Origin: DAOTWP01 sp034435675
Lineage (GTDB): Bacteria; Chloroflexota; Anaerolineae; Aggregatilineales; Phototrophicaceae
Length of the DNA: 36,208 nucleotides
Assembly (NCBI GenBank): GCA_034435675.1
Contig: DAOTWP010000299.1
Coordinates: forward strand, 1 to 36,208
Direction: 5' to 3'
Below, in pieces: positions 15,392-23,581 of this stretch (positions are counted from its first letter, which is position 1; every line of letters begins with the position of its first letter). Below the pieces are notes generated by a model. That model ran no database searches. It worked only from the letters and a program-made list of their open reading frames with translations, and was not told the origin of the DNA. A program made the position numbers and the translations under genes.

Positions 15392-16363
15392 CTATTCCGC
15401 CAGCACCTTTGCCAGTTCAATCAGTTTGTCGTCCAGCTTCTTGTGGTTGGCAGTCACCACATCCAGCGGGGTAGTCACGATTTCGCCGCCATGCAGCCCA
15501 ACAAGCACCCCGGTTTCGCCCTTAACCAGACAATCCACCGCGCCAGCCCCCAGCCGCGTGCCCAGGTTGCGGTCAAACGCGCCCGGCGCGCCGCCGCGCT
15601 GCACATGCCCCAGCGTCGTCACGCGCAGATCAAAGCCCAGTTCCTGCCGATTTTCCTTGAAGTACGCCGCCATCATCTCGACATTGTATTCCGCACCTTC
15701 TGCCACCACCACCAGCCCATGCGACTTGCCACGCTCATAGGCAGCGGTCAGGATTTCCGCGACTTCCTCCGGTTTGGTGGGCACTTCGGGGATAATGATG
15801 GCTTCTGCGCCGCCAGCGATGCCAGCCATCAGCGCCAGATAGCCGCAGTCGCGCCCCATCACTTCGACCAGAAAAGCGCGCTGGTGCGAAGCCGCCGTCA
15901 CTTTCAGCCGGTCAATTGCCTCCAGCGCGATATTCAGCGCCGTGTCTACCCCGATGGTGATATCCGATCCATACAGGTCATTGTCAATCGTGGATGCCAC
16001 ACCCACCACCGGGAAGCCCATCTGATTCAGCGAGTGCGCCCCTGTTTGTGAGCCATTGCCGCCGATGACGACCAGCGCCTCGATACCATGTTTGTTGAAA
16101 TTGCGCAGGGCAGTCCGGCGACCCTGCTCCGTCTTGAAGTCCAGACAGCGGGCGCTGCCCAGCATGGTGCCGCCCACCTGTATGATGCCGCCGACATCAC
16201 GCCGTCCCAGCAAGCGCATGTCGTTTTCCAGACAACCCAGATACCCATTGTTGACGCCGTAGACTTCCATGTTGTGATGAACTGCCACACGCACCACCGC
16301 ACGAATGGCGGCGTTCATGCCGGGAGCATCACCGCCGCTGGTCAATACTGCGATTCGTTTCAT
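15392..16363 (-). CDS. pfkA: 6-phosphofructokinase
   Basis: This 323-residue enzyme phosphorylates fructose 6-phosphate in glycolysis. It has the nucleotide loop LTSGGDAPGMNAAIR (7-21), GGNGSQTGA (101-109), the catalytic TIDND (125-129, base D127), the substrate site MGRDCGYLA (169-177) and LGHVQRGG near residue 250. Gly104 is the residue found in ATP-using rather than PPi-using enzymes. Position 103, a metal-binding Asp in the E. coli enzyme, is Asn here, and position 124 is Ser where E. coli has Gly. Length is normal (about 320). GAGGGAAAG precedes the ATG. It lies 94 bases after the response regulator/kinase on the same strand and may be cotranscribed. Confidence 0.95.
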   Translation of the reverse strand: MKRIAVLTSGGDAPGMNAAIRAVVRVAVHHNMEVYGVNNGYLGCLENDMRLLGRRDVGGIIQVGGTMLGSARCLDFKTEQGRRTALRNFNKHGIEALVVIGGNGSQTGAHSLNQMGFPVVGVASTIDNDLYGSDITIGVDTALNIALEAIDRLKVTAASHQRAFLVEVMGRDCGYLALMAGIAGGAEAIIIPEVPTKPEEVAEILTAAYERGKSHGLVVVAEGAEYNVEMMAAYFKENRQELGFDLRVTTLGHVQRGGAPGAFDRNLGTRLGAGAVDCLVKGETGVLVGLHGGEIVTTPLDVVTANHKKLDDKLIELAKVLAE

Positions 16364-16457
16364 CGCGCTTTCCCTCTTCCTGAAGCATGCTTATCCGTTG
16401 GGATCACTGCTCCCCTGACTCTACAGCGAATCGCGGCAGATTACAGCATGTCGTCTA

Positions 16458-17558
16458 TCACTTTACGAGAGGAAGGCTGGCAGTAACAGTCGTGCCTTTT
16501 TCGATTTCACTCTCAACGATAAGCGTGCCGCCCAGCAGCTCACTCATCCGTTTAGCGAGAATCAACCCGATACCCAGCCCCTGCTGTTCGTAGAGCTTAC
16601 GCTCGAACTGCATGTACAGCCCGACAGACTTGATCTGCTCAGGGGTCATCCCACGCCCGAAATCCTGCACGCGCAGGCGGTAAACCCCATCAACAGGCGC
16701 TGCCTCAACCAGCACTTTTTGCCCCGGTTGAGAAAACTTCAGCGCATTGTCCACCAGTTCTTCAGTGATTTTGTTAATCATCGTCTGGGGGGCGCGAACG
16801 TTGGCATTGGTGGTATCCACCTGCATATCGGCGCTGCGCGGCGGTTGCAGGATTTCGGCACGCATGTAAGCCATCTGCGCGACAAGGTCGCCGGCGTAAT
16901 CACACGACTCCTTGCTGAGCATCTGCTGGCGTTCCTTGTTGACCGCCATCATCTCGACCTGCGCGTAAAGCAGGTAATTTTCGGTCAGCCGCTGCAAGCG
17001 CTTGGCAGAACGCTGAATGATTTCTGCCATGTGGGTCACTTTTTTCGCGTCGAGCATTTCGGCGTCTAGCATCATGAATTCGGCGCAGCCCAGAATGCCG
17101 GTCAGCGGTGTACGCAGCTCATGCGGCAGCGAATGTACAACGGCGTGCTGGAGTGTTTGCATGCGCTCTTCATAGTCACGCAGCACTGCGGCGTGTTTTT
17201 CAAGCCGCGTATGAATGGCGCTGACCAGTTCGCCGGTGGTAAAGGGCTTGGTCAAAAAGTCGTCGGCTCCCAGTTCCATCCCCTGCCGCATCGCCGCCCG
17301 ATCTGCACGCGCCGTCAGGAAGATAAACGGGGTTGACACAGTGCGCGGGTCGTTGCGCAGTTCCAGCAGCACGCCGTAACCATCCAGTTCCGGCATCATG
17401 ATGTCGCAGATGATGATATCGGGTGCATGCTCGCGGGCGCATTTAATGCCGATAGCACCATTTGCCGCGCCAACTACCTCGTAGCCCTCGATTTCGAGAG
17501 TTTCAAGAATGTTTTCCAGAATGGGAGCTTCGTCCTCAATCGCCAGAACTTTAGGCAT
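16458..17558 (-). CDS. Hybrid response regulator/histidine kinase
   Basis: The 366-residue protein has a receiver domain first (1-120: E8/D9/E10 acidic site, phospho-acceptor D52 in IICDIMMPELDG, T82, K104). A histidine kinase core follows: H-box HSLPHELRTPL with phospho-histidine H146, N-box EELVDNALKFS (N271), DFGRGM (299-304) and GLGIGL (327-332). It has no membrane span, so it is cytoplasmic. The receiver-then-kinase order suggests it takes phosphate from another kinase, with the receiver controlling the attached kinase. The start is taken at MPKVLAIEDE because it fits the domain edge and has AAAGGGA upstream; the frame runs 23 codons further without support. Confidence 0.93.
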   Translation of the reverse strand: MPKVLAIEDEAPILENILETLEIEGYEVVGAANGAIGIKCAREHAPDIIICDIMMPELDGYGVLLELRNDPRTVSTPFIFLTARADRAAMRQGMELGADDFLTKPFTTGELVSAIHTRLEKHAAVLRDYEERMQTLQHAVVHSLPHELRTPLTGILGCAEFMMLDAEMLDAKKVTHMAEIIQRSAKRLQRLTENYLLYAQVEMMAVNKERQQMLSKESCDYAGDLVAQMAYMRAEILQPPRSADMQVDTTNANVRAPQTMINKITEELVDNALKFSQPGQKVLVEAAPVDGVYRLRVQDFGRGMTPEQIKSVGLYMQFERKLYEQQGLGIGLILAKRMSELLGGTLIVESEIEKGTTVTASLPLVK

Positions 17559-17655
17559 TATCAATCCCTTTGTGCAATACACTGCGGCTGATGCACTCCG
17601 GCGCAGACTGCGCCAGAACAGGTACATCCACCTTGATGGCTATCCTTAAACTCGG

Positions 17656-17708
17656 ACAAGGGGACAAATTCCCTTGTTCAGGGAGACCGGTTGATGGACA
17701 GGTTCTTA
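17656..17708. repeat. Dispersed 38-base repeat, copy 2, with hairpin
   Basis: 17671-17708 matches 7090-7127 at 34 of 38 positions. The 5' edge ACAAGGG (17656-17662) pairs with CCCTTGT (17671-17677) as a seven-base stem. The copy lies in the 213-base gap between the hybrid kinase and the DUF427 gene. Confidence 0.7.
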
Positions 17709-17771
17709 AATAACTCTACATTACATCCCAGAAATAGTTGCATTGAGTTTTGGTGTGCTGCGCGTGCTGCC

Positions 17772-18269
17772 TCACCAGCCCCAGGTCCCCGCTCCACCCT
17801 TGAAGGGTCCGACAATCTCCGCTGTAATCCAGCCGCCGTAGAAATCGCCTGCCTGCGGCTGCACCTGCTCATCATCTACAAAGGCGGCATCCACCCGGCT
17901 GGCATAAAACGCCAGATGATCTTTGATCGCTTCGTAACCGGGCAGGGGCGCACTGTAGCTCCACGCGATCTGCTCAATTTCGCGGTCGCCCATTTTCAGC
18001 GTCCAGTAAGTCGCCGCGCCCTTGAACTCGCAGACGGTGCGGTAGCGCGTGGTCGTCAGCAGCGCCATGTTGATGTCTTTCTGCGGGATATAGTACGCGG
18101 GGGGGTGACTGGTTTCCAGCACGCGATACGTTGCGGTGCTGTCCACAAGCGTCTCACCGCTAACGATCACGCGGATACGCTTCGTCGTGCGTTCGACACG
18201 GGGCGGGCGGGGGTAGTCCCACACGGATTCCTGCTTGCCCTGCGGTTTTTGCGGTTCTACCGGTTTCAT
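17772..18269 (-). CDS. DUF427 domain protein
   Basis: This 165-residue protein is recognisable as DUF427 by TTKRIRVIVSGETLVDST, then VLETSHPPAYYIPQKDINM and CEFKGAATYWTL, ending with LAFYASRVDAAFVDDEQVQPQAGDFYGGWIT. The family has a small beta-barrel fold with no assigned reaction. There is no signal peptide or membrane span. An AAGGAT site precedes the ATG by six bases. The neighbours (hybrid kinase downstream, ParA divergent upstream) give no functional hint. Confidence 0.9.
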   Translation of the reverse strand: MKPVEPQKPQGKQESVWDYPRPPRVERTTKRIRVIVSGETLVDSTATYRVLETSHPPAYYIPQKDINMALLTTTRYRTVCEFKGAATYWTLKMGDREIEQIAWSYSAPLPGYEAIKDHLAFYASRVDAAFVDDEQVQPQAGDFYGGWITAEIVGPFKGGAGTWGW

Positions 18270-18713
18270 CGTTAATCCTTAGCCTCAACCACTTTACGCT
18301 AACAACCATTACATGGTGTCATTGATGACCTTGTGATACAAGACTATAGTACACGAGGTTTGCCGTATTGTGGCGGCGCACTGACAATTCCTGAAAACCC
18401 GCCATTTTGTGCCTTTTTGCGCGACACATAGCCTTCTGCCTATGAAGTGGCACAAAAACGCCTAAAAACCCCCTCTGGTCGCGTTCTGGCACAGCTTTCA
18501 GGACATCTGAGGATGCACTCCAGGGACTGGCAGCGCCGTGGGCCGGAAACGGCAAATTGATGTGGTAATTTGCACCGGGGATGTTATCATGGGGCTGATC
18601 TGCAAACCGGACACGCGCTGTTCTGCTGCACCGCTGCACTGCTGTGCCAGCCTGTCGCGCAGGGGCAGCCAGCGCCATACCGGCGGGCACAACGCTATTC
18701 AGGAGATAACGTC
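18270..18713. other. 444-base divergent control region upstream of parA
   Basis: No gene is seen. It separates the DUF427 gene from the ParA operon. Its main structure is an inverted repeat TTTTGTGCC (18405-18413) / GGCACAAAA (18449-18457) with a second dyad CATAG (18427-18431) / CTATG (18440-18444) nested inside. AT-rich patches at 18330-18350 may hold the promoter for the DUF427 gene. The structure could be an operator or a partition site for the ParA operon. Confidence 0.55.
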
Positions 18714-19502
18714 ATGAAAGTAATCACCCTCGCCAATGAAAAAGGGGGCGTGGGCAAAACGACCATTGCCCAGTTTATCGCCGCCGGGCTGGCGATTCGC
18801 GGGCAGCGGGTGCTGCTGGTGGATGCCGACCCGCAGGGGCACGCGACGTTCGGACTGGGGCTGAAGCACGAACCGTGTTTTTACGATCTGCTCGTGCGTG
18901 ATGCCCGCTGGCAGGATGTCCTGCGCGTGGTTGCGCCGGAGCTGTACGAACCGCCGGGCGAAACCAGCAAAGGGCTGCTGGCAGTGCTGCCGGGCAACGT
19001 CGAAACGCAGTTGATCGCCCAGCGCATTGATGACGCCTTCGCCATTGCCGACCGCCTGCGTGAGATCGAACGCCATGTGGATATTGTCATGTTCGACACT
19101 TCGCCCACGCCTTCGCTGCTGCACGGCGCGATTTATCTGGCAACCGATGCGATTCTCTACCCGACACTGTGTGAAACCTATTCGCTGCAAGGCTTAATGG
19201 CATCGCTGGGCAACCGTGAACGCTTTACCGAGCAGCGCAAAAACCGCACCGGCAAGCCCATTCATCTGATGGGTATCATCCCGAACATGTTCCGCCCGAA
19301 CACGGTTGAACACAGCGAAAACTACGAATCGCTGAAAGCCAGCTATGGCGACCTGGTCTGGGACCCGATGCCCATGCGCATCGCCTGGGCGGAAGCCGCA
19401 GCAATGCGCCGCCCGGTGTACGCTGTTGCGCCCGAAAGCGCCGCCGCCCGCGAAGCATGGCGCGTAGTGGATCGTGTCTGGGGAGTGCTGCAATATGTCT
19501 AA
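18714..19502 (+). CDS. ParA family ATPase
   Basis: This 262-residue protein is a ParA/Soj-type deviant Walker ATPase. The signature KGGVGKTT (10-17) has both lysines (K10, K15); Walker A' is LLVDADPQGHAT (D38) and Walker B is IVMFDTSPTPS (D128). There is no N-terminal DNA-binding extension, as in chromosomal Soj or type Ib plasmid ParA. Such ATPases bind DNA as ATP dimers and position DNA or protein cargo. ATG 18714 has AGGAG seven bases upstream; a longer frame from 18570 lacks a ribosome site and conservation. The gene overlaps the next by eight bases, a tight two-gene operon. No ParB gene is found in the window. Confidence 0.93.
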   Translation: MKVITLANEKGGVGKTTIAQFIAAGLAIRGQRVLLVDADPQGHATFGLGLKHEPCFYDLLVRDARWQDVLRVVAPELYEPPGETSKGLLAVLPGNVETQLIAQRIDDAFAIADRLREIERHVDIVMFDTSPTPSLLHGAIYLATDAILYPTLCETYSLQGLMASLGNRERFTEQRKNRTGKPIHLMGIIPNMFRPNTVEHSENYESLKASYGDLVWDPMPMRIAWAEAAAMRRPVYAVAPESAAAREAWRVVDRVWGVLQYV

Positions 19503-20217
19503 ACGCGCCAATCGTAAAGCAGTCGGGGCAACCTGGCAGGACGACAGCACATCGCCCACGCTGTCACTCGAACAACTGGCGGCAGAAGGCTACAACCTGT
19601 CCGATATTGACGAAGGCCGGCGGCTGCGGCTGGTGCAGCACAGCGATGGCAGCCTTGCTTACGGCGGCTTTACGCTGACCAGCACGGGCATTGCCCTGCA
19701 AGGCGATGTGACGGCGCAGGACTGGCAGACAATTGGCGAACTGATCTTTCGCGTCAACCGCGCTATCCAGTGGCTGATTGGTGACTGGATCGTCTATGGC
19801 GAGGATTACCAGTGGGGGCAGACCTACGAGCAGCTTGCCGAACAGACCGGCTACACCGTCGAGACACTGCGCCAGTACGCCTATGTCTCGCGCCATGTGC
19901 AATTATCAATTCGAATTGATAATTTGTCGTTTGCCCATCATCAGGTGGTAGCAGGCTTGTCGGGCGATGAGCAGATCGCCCTGCTGACAGCAGCAGCGGC
20001 AGGCGGTTGGAGTGTGGCGCGGCTGCGGCAGGAATGCGGCGCTGCCCGCGAACGCGAAACCGGCATTCTGCGCGCGCAAAAATCCAGCGACAAAAACTTC
20101 ATTACGGTCAGTGCTGCTGCCCGCCGCGCCAAAGGGGCTGCCCGCCAGCAGTGGCGTCAGCTTGTTATTCAACAGATTGTGCAGTGGCAAAACCTGCTCG
20201 CAGAACTGGAAGAATAA
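19495..20217 (+). CDS. LmbU-like DNA-binding protein, ParA partner
   Basis: The 240-residue protein overlaps the end of parA (ATGTCTAA). Its core, about 82-180, reads WLIGDWIVYGEDYQWGQTYEQ, then TGYTVETLRQYAYVSRHV, NLSFAHHQVVAGLSGDEQ and GWSVARLRQE. This order resembles the LmbU family of actinobacterial regulators (WxxGDWLxYG, then TLRxYAWVxRR, then LSFxHHxEVA). I recognise it from these motifs alone, so the family call is moderate. The N-terminus is variable and the C-terminal 55 residues are basic and helical. By position it replaces ParB as the DNA-binding partner of the ATPase. The gene contains a perfect 24-base AT-rich palindrome at 19901-19924. GGGGAG precedes the ATG; an ATG 21 bases upstream is also in frame but less well placed. 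Confidence 0.7.
   Translation: MSKRANRKAVGATWQDDSTSPTLSLEQLAAEGYNLSDIDEGRRLRLVQHSDGSLAYGGFTLTSTGIALQGDVTAQDWQTIGELIFRVNRAIQWLIGDWIVYGEDYQWGQTYEQLAEQTGYTVETLRQYAYVSRHVQLSIRIDNLSFAHHQVVAGLSGDEQIALLTAAAAGGWSVARLRQECGAARERETGILRAQKSSDKNFITVSAAARRAKGAARQQWRQLVIQQIVQWQNLLAELEE
19901..19924. promoter_or_regulatory. 24-bp perfect palindrome inside a gene, candidate binding site
   Basis: The half-site AATTATCAATTC is followed by its exact reverse complement, giving 24 uninterrupted palindromic bases. Apart from two C/G pairs and the central CG, it is all A/T in a GC-rich gene. It encodes QLSIRIDNL using TTA, TCA, ATT and CGA codons that are otherwise uncommon here. Such a site suggests selection on the DNA itself, as an operator or a parS-like centromere for the ParA/LmbU-like pair. 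A nine-base near-match, CAATTGATA, lies at 20332-20340. Confidence 0.6.
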
Positions 20218-20765
20218 CACAAACCGGCAGCAGCCATTTCCCAACCCAACCTGTCAGCCGTTTTTCAGCCCCCTACCCCACCGCGCAGTCCGCCCCCCTG
20301 CAACGCGGACTTCTGAGGGAAGCACTGCCGCCAATTGATACAAACTGCCAGCACAGCCGGTGGGGCAGGGGAGGGGTCCGAAGCGCGGGTTGGGAAAACC
20401 GGTTGGGAAAAGATTTACCTGGGATAAGCGCGGAGCACGCTGCCAAAGCAACAAAAGCAGCGCACCCAACCGCGTGCGCTGAAGGGTTGTGCTGCGCTTG
20501 AGTCCTGATCCCCAGGCGCATGTGAAAGCAGCATCCACCACGCCAGCCGCGCTCCATTTGCCTTTCAGCTTTCCCCTGCGCAGCTACTGCCCCCACAGCA
20601 GGACACCCGTTTGTTATAACCTGCACAACTTCCCCTGCACTTCCCTCAAATGGCGGGGAGCATTTGATTGCGATGCCCCCAACTTTAAGCTAAGATTAAT
20701 TATGTACGGATGTGGTTCTACACAGGCTGCATCCCGGTGCTTTGTTAAAAGGAGGAGTTAAGAGC
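20218..20765. other. 548-base non-coding stretch with a 160-nt nested inverted repeat
   Basis: No gene is seen. A nested structure spans 20237-20397. The outer arms are TTTCCCAACCC (20237-20247) and GGGTTGGGAAA (20387-20397). The middle arms are CCCTACCCCACC (20271-20282) and GGTGGGGCAGGG (20359-20370; one G/U-type pair). The inner hairpin is AGTCCGC (20287-20293) / GCGGACT (20305-20311). The right outer arm is duplicated at 20401. CAGCCCCCTACCCCACC (20266-20282) recurs at 31882-31898. It may be a miniature mobile element, a structured RNA or a terminator of the ParA operon. From about 20600 onward lies the AT-rich promoter region of the next gene. Confidence 0.6.
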
Positions 20766-22394
20766 ATGTCATTTAAGCGTTTCGTCGTTCTGGTGCTGGT
20801 ATTCGTCCTTGCGGTGGGCGTTTTTGCGCCCGTCACCGCGCAGGAAAAGACTATCACCATTACCTTCACTCAGGAAGCAGACACACTCCTGAATCCGTAC
20901 ACCACCATGACGTTTTCCGGCTATATTCAGGGTCTGTTCCTTGATGGTGCCTGGTCATTTGACGGTGACTTGAATCCTGTTCCGCAGCTTGTTACCGAAA
21001 TTCCGACCCAGGAAAACGGTGGCATCAACGAAGATGGTTCAGTCATCACCCTGCGGCTGCGCGAAGGGCTGCTGTGGTCGGATGGTGATCCGCTGACTTC
21101 CGCAGACTTCGTGTTCACCTATGAGATGTACATCGCGGAAGGCAATGCCGTCAACAGCCGTGACCCCTATGACAAGATGGTCAGCGTGGAAGCCCCCGAT
21201 GACCTGACAGTAGTGGTCACCTTCCCCGAACCGTATGCGCCCTGGCTGGGCAGCATCTTCACCCGCGTCCTGCCGGAACACGTGCTGCGCCCGGTCTTTG
21301 AGGCAGAAGGCACCCTGGACAACGCCGAATTCGGGCGCAACCCCAGCGTTGCCAGCGGTCCGTTTATGCTGGAAACCTGGGACTACGGCAACTTCATGCG
21401 CTTTGTGCGCAACCCGAATTACTACGGGTCTGCCCCGCTGCTTGATGCCGTCATCGTCAACTTTATCCCCGACGATCAGGCGTATCTGGCAGCACACACC
21501 AGCGGCAACTCCGATATCGGCACGTTCTTCCCGCTGGATCAGGTGCCGGCGCTGGAAGACAGCGGTTTGTTTAATATCGGCGTGTATGCCTCCGGCTACA
21601 ACGAAGGCTGGTATCTGAATATCAACCCGGCAACCGGACACCCGGCGCTTCAGGATGTGCGCGTGCGGCAGGCAGTTGCCCTCGCCTTCGACGAACTGGC
21701 GGTGACCGAAGACCTGCTCTTTGGCGCGACCTACCCGCCGTCGGGCATCTGGGAAGGCACACCCTACGACAACCCCAACCTGCCCGCCTATGCCTATGAT
21801 CCGGAACAAGCCATCGCGCTGCTGGACCAAGCTGGCTGGATTGACAGCAACGGCGACGGCACCCGTGATAAGGACGGCGTTGAACTGGTGCTGCGTTATG
21901 CCACCACCACCCGCCAGATTCGCGTTGACACGCAGGTTGTGGCACAGCAGCAGCTCGCGGAAGTGGGCATCGGCGTTGAGCTGATTAACCACCCGTCGGA
22001 TGTGTTCTTCAACAGCTACGGCGCCGGCGGACCCATGGCAAGCGGGCAGTTCGACATCGGGCAGTGGTCCACCACCACCGCGTTCCCGGATCCCGATTCC
22101 GTGCGCTTCCTGTGCGCCGAAATTCCCAGTGACGCGAACCCGACCGGCAGCAACTGGAGCGGCTACTGCGATCCTGAAACCGATGCACTGTTTGTTGAAC
22201 AGGCACGCACGGTGGACACAGCAGCCCGTGTTGCGCTGTTCCACCAGATCGACCAGCGGCTGTATGACGCCTATGTGTGGCTGGGCATCTGGTACGATGC
22301 CGATGTGTGGATCAGCAACATGCGCATTACGAACGTCCAGTTCAACGGCGCGACCCCATTCTGGAACATCTACGCCTGGGATGTGACTAACTGA
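20766..22394 (+). CDS. Peptide-type ABC transporter substrate-binding protein
   Basis: This 542-residue SBP_bac_5 protein has a signal peptide of about 25 residues ending VTA before QEKT. The family block ITLRLREGLLWSDGDPLTSADFVFTYEM is present in the first quarter. A calcium-type loop DSNGDGTRDKDG (360-371) is inserted next to the ligand-binding region and is typical of some oligopeptide-binding proteins. ATG 20766 follows AAGGAGG with good spacing; an in-frame ATG at 20712 lies before the ribosome site and is rejected. It leads a second importer (two permeases follow) and is clearly different in sequence from the protein at 7321, so it is probably not a recent duplicate. Confidence 0.93.
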   Translation: MSFKRFVVLVLVFVLAVGVFAPVTAQEKTITITFTQEADTLLNPYTTMTFSGYIQGLFLDGAWSFDGDLNPVPQLVTEIPTQENGGINEDGSVITLRLREGLLWSDGDPLTSADFVFTYEMYIAEGNAVNSRDPYDKMVSVEAPDDLTVVVTFPEPYAPWLGSIFTRVLPEHVLRPVFEAEGTLDNAEFGRNPSVASGPFMLETWDYGNFMRFVRNPNYYGSAPLLDAVIVNFIPDDQAYLAAHTSGNSDIGTFFPLDQVPALEDSGLFNIGVYASGYNEGWYLNINPATGHPALQDVRVRQAVALAFDELAVTEDLLFGATYPPSGIWEGTPYDNPNLPAYAYDPEQAIALLDQAGWIDSNGDGTRDKDGVELVLRYATTTRQIRVDTQVVAQQQLAEVGIGVELINHPSDVFFNSYGAGGPMASGQFDIGQWSTTTAFPDPDSVRFLCAEIPSDANPTGSNWSGYCDPETDALFVEQARTVDTAARVALFHQIDQRLYDAYVWLGIWYDADVWISNMRITNVQFNGATPFWNIYAWDVTN

Positions 22395-22404
22395 TAGCTG
22401 CTGA

Positions 22405-22430
22405 CCGGGGCGCATTACACTGTGCCCCGG
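22405..22430 (+). terminator. Hairpin after second binding-protein gene
   Basis: CCGGGGCGCA (22405-22414) pairs with TGTGCCCCGG (22421-22430), including one G-U pair, around TTACAC. No T-run follows, so it is probably an attenuator or mRNA stabiliser. A second inverted repeat, GGGGCGAC (22451-22458) / GTCGCCCC (22488-22495), fills the rest of the gap before the permease. Confidence 0.7.
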
Positions 22431-22518
22431 CAGTCTTGGACGATTCAACTGGGGCGACGGCTGCGCGGCACAGACTGCCTGCAACCGGTCGCCCCTGTAT
22501 GACGCAAAGGGGCACATT

Positions 22519-23553
22519 ATGACCCAGTACATCATCAGGCGTCTGTTACAGGCAATTCCACTCCTGTTTATTGTCAGCCTCGTCCTGTTTGTGCTGATGC
22601 AGTCTTCTGGCGACCCGGTTGCCACGATGGGCGGGCGTGACACCCTGCCCGCCGCAGAACAGGCACGGTTGCGCTGCCTGTGGGGACTCGATCAACCCAT
22701 TCTGACGCAGTATGTCTACTGGCTGATCGGCAACCAGCATGTGCAGGTGGACTGTGATGGCGACGGCGAACCGGAACGCAGCGGCACACGGCTGGGCGTG
22801 CTGCGCGGCGACTTTGGCGACTCGCTGATTGCGCGTGGGCAGCCGGCGATCAGTGTGATTGCGGATCGCCTGCCGAACACGCTGCTGCTGATGCTGACGG
22901 CTGAAGTGCTGATCATCGTCCTGTCGCTGATTATCGGCATTATTTCGGCACTCAAACAATATTCCCTGCTCGACAATATTCTGACCACGCTGTCCTTTAT
23001 TTTTTTCTCGATGCCGGTGTTCTGGCTGGGCTTGATGCTTTTATATATTTTCGCCATCCGTTTCCGGCAAGCGGGCTTGCCCTATTTCCCCACCGGACAG
23101 ATGTTCGACCCGGCAGTCGGGGCGACCCTGCCGCAGATCGCCTGGCATCTGGTGCTGCCCTCGCTGACTATCGCGCTGATCAGCATTGCCGCCTACAACC
23201 GTTACATCCGCGCCAGCATGCTCGAAGTGATCAACGCCGATTATGTGCGCACGGCGCGCTCCAAAGGGCTGCACGAACGGCGCATCCTGTTTGTGCATGC
23301 GCTGCGCAATGCCTCGCTGCCGCTGGTCACGCTGATCGGGCTGGATCTGCCGCTGCTGCTGGGGGGCGCGGTGGTCACCGAGTCGATTTATGCCTGGCCC
23401 GGCATGGGACGGTTGTTCATTGATGCGCTGTCGCGGTCAGACTTCAGTGTGCTGATGGGGCTGTTGATGCTGATCTCGGTTGCTGTGGTCATCTTTCAAC
23501 TGCTGACCGATGTGGTCTATACGTGGCTGGATCCGCGTATTCGCTATAACTAA
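22519..23553 (+). CDS. Peptide ABC transporter permease (DppB type)
   Basis: This 344-residue inner-membrane permease has an N-terminal span (MTQYIIRRLLQAIPLLFIVSL begins here), the EAA loop ARSKGLHERRILFVHALRNAS and the DppB C-terminus YTWLDPRIRYN. It is longer than the permease at 8973 because of an insert in the first external loop with DCDGDGE (78-84), an acidic calcium-loop-like motif on the same face as the binding protein. AAAGGGG precedes ATG 22519. It is coupled by a 28-base gap to the next permease. Confidence 0.94.
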   Translation: MTQYIIRRLLQAIPLLFIVSLVLFVLMQSSGDPVATMGGRDTLPAAEQARLRCLWGLDQPILTQYVYWLIGNQHVQVDCDGDGEPERSGTRLGVLRGDFGDSLIARGQPAISVIADRLPNTLLLMLTAEVLIIVLSLIIGIISALKQYSLLDNILTTLSFIFFSMPVFWLGLMLLYIFAIRFRQAGLPYFPTGQMFDPAVGATLPQIAWHLVLPSLTIALISIAAYNRYIRASMLEVINADYVRTARSKGLHERRILFVHALRNASLPLVTLIGLDLPLLLGGAVVTESIYAWPGMGRLFIDALSRSDFSVLMGLLMLISVAVVIFQLLTDVVYTWLDPRIRYN

Positions 23554-23581
23554 GCGCCTGAGCACAGACGAGGATACGCTG

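Noticed and set aside
18570..18713. 48-codon extension of ParA
   Set aside because: No ribosome site at the upstream ATG, Cys-rich non-conserved sequence, and AGGAG directly before ATG 18714 where the ParA fold begins.
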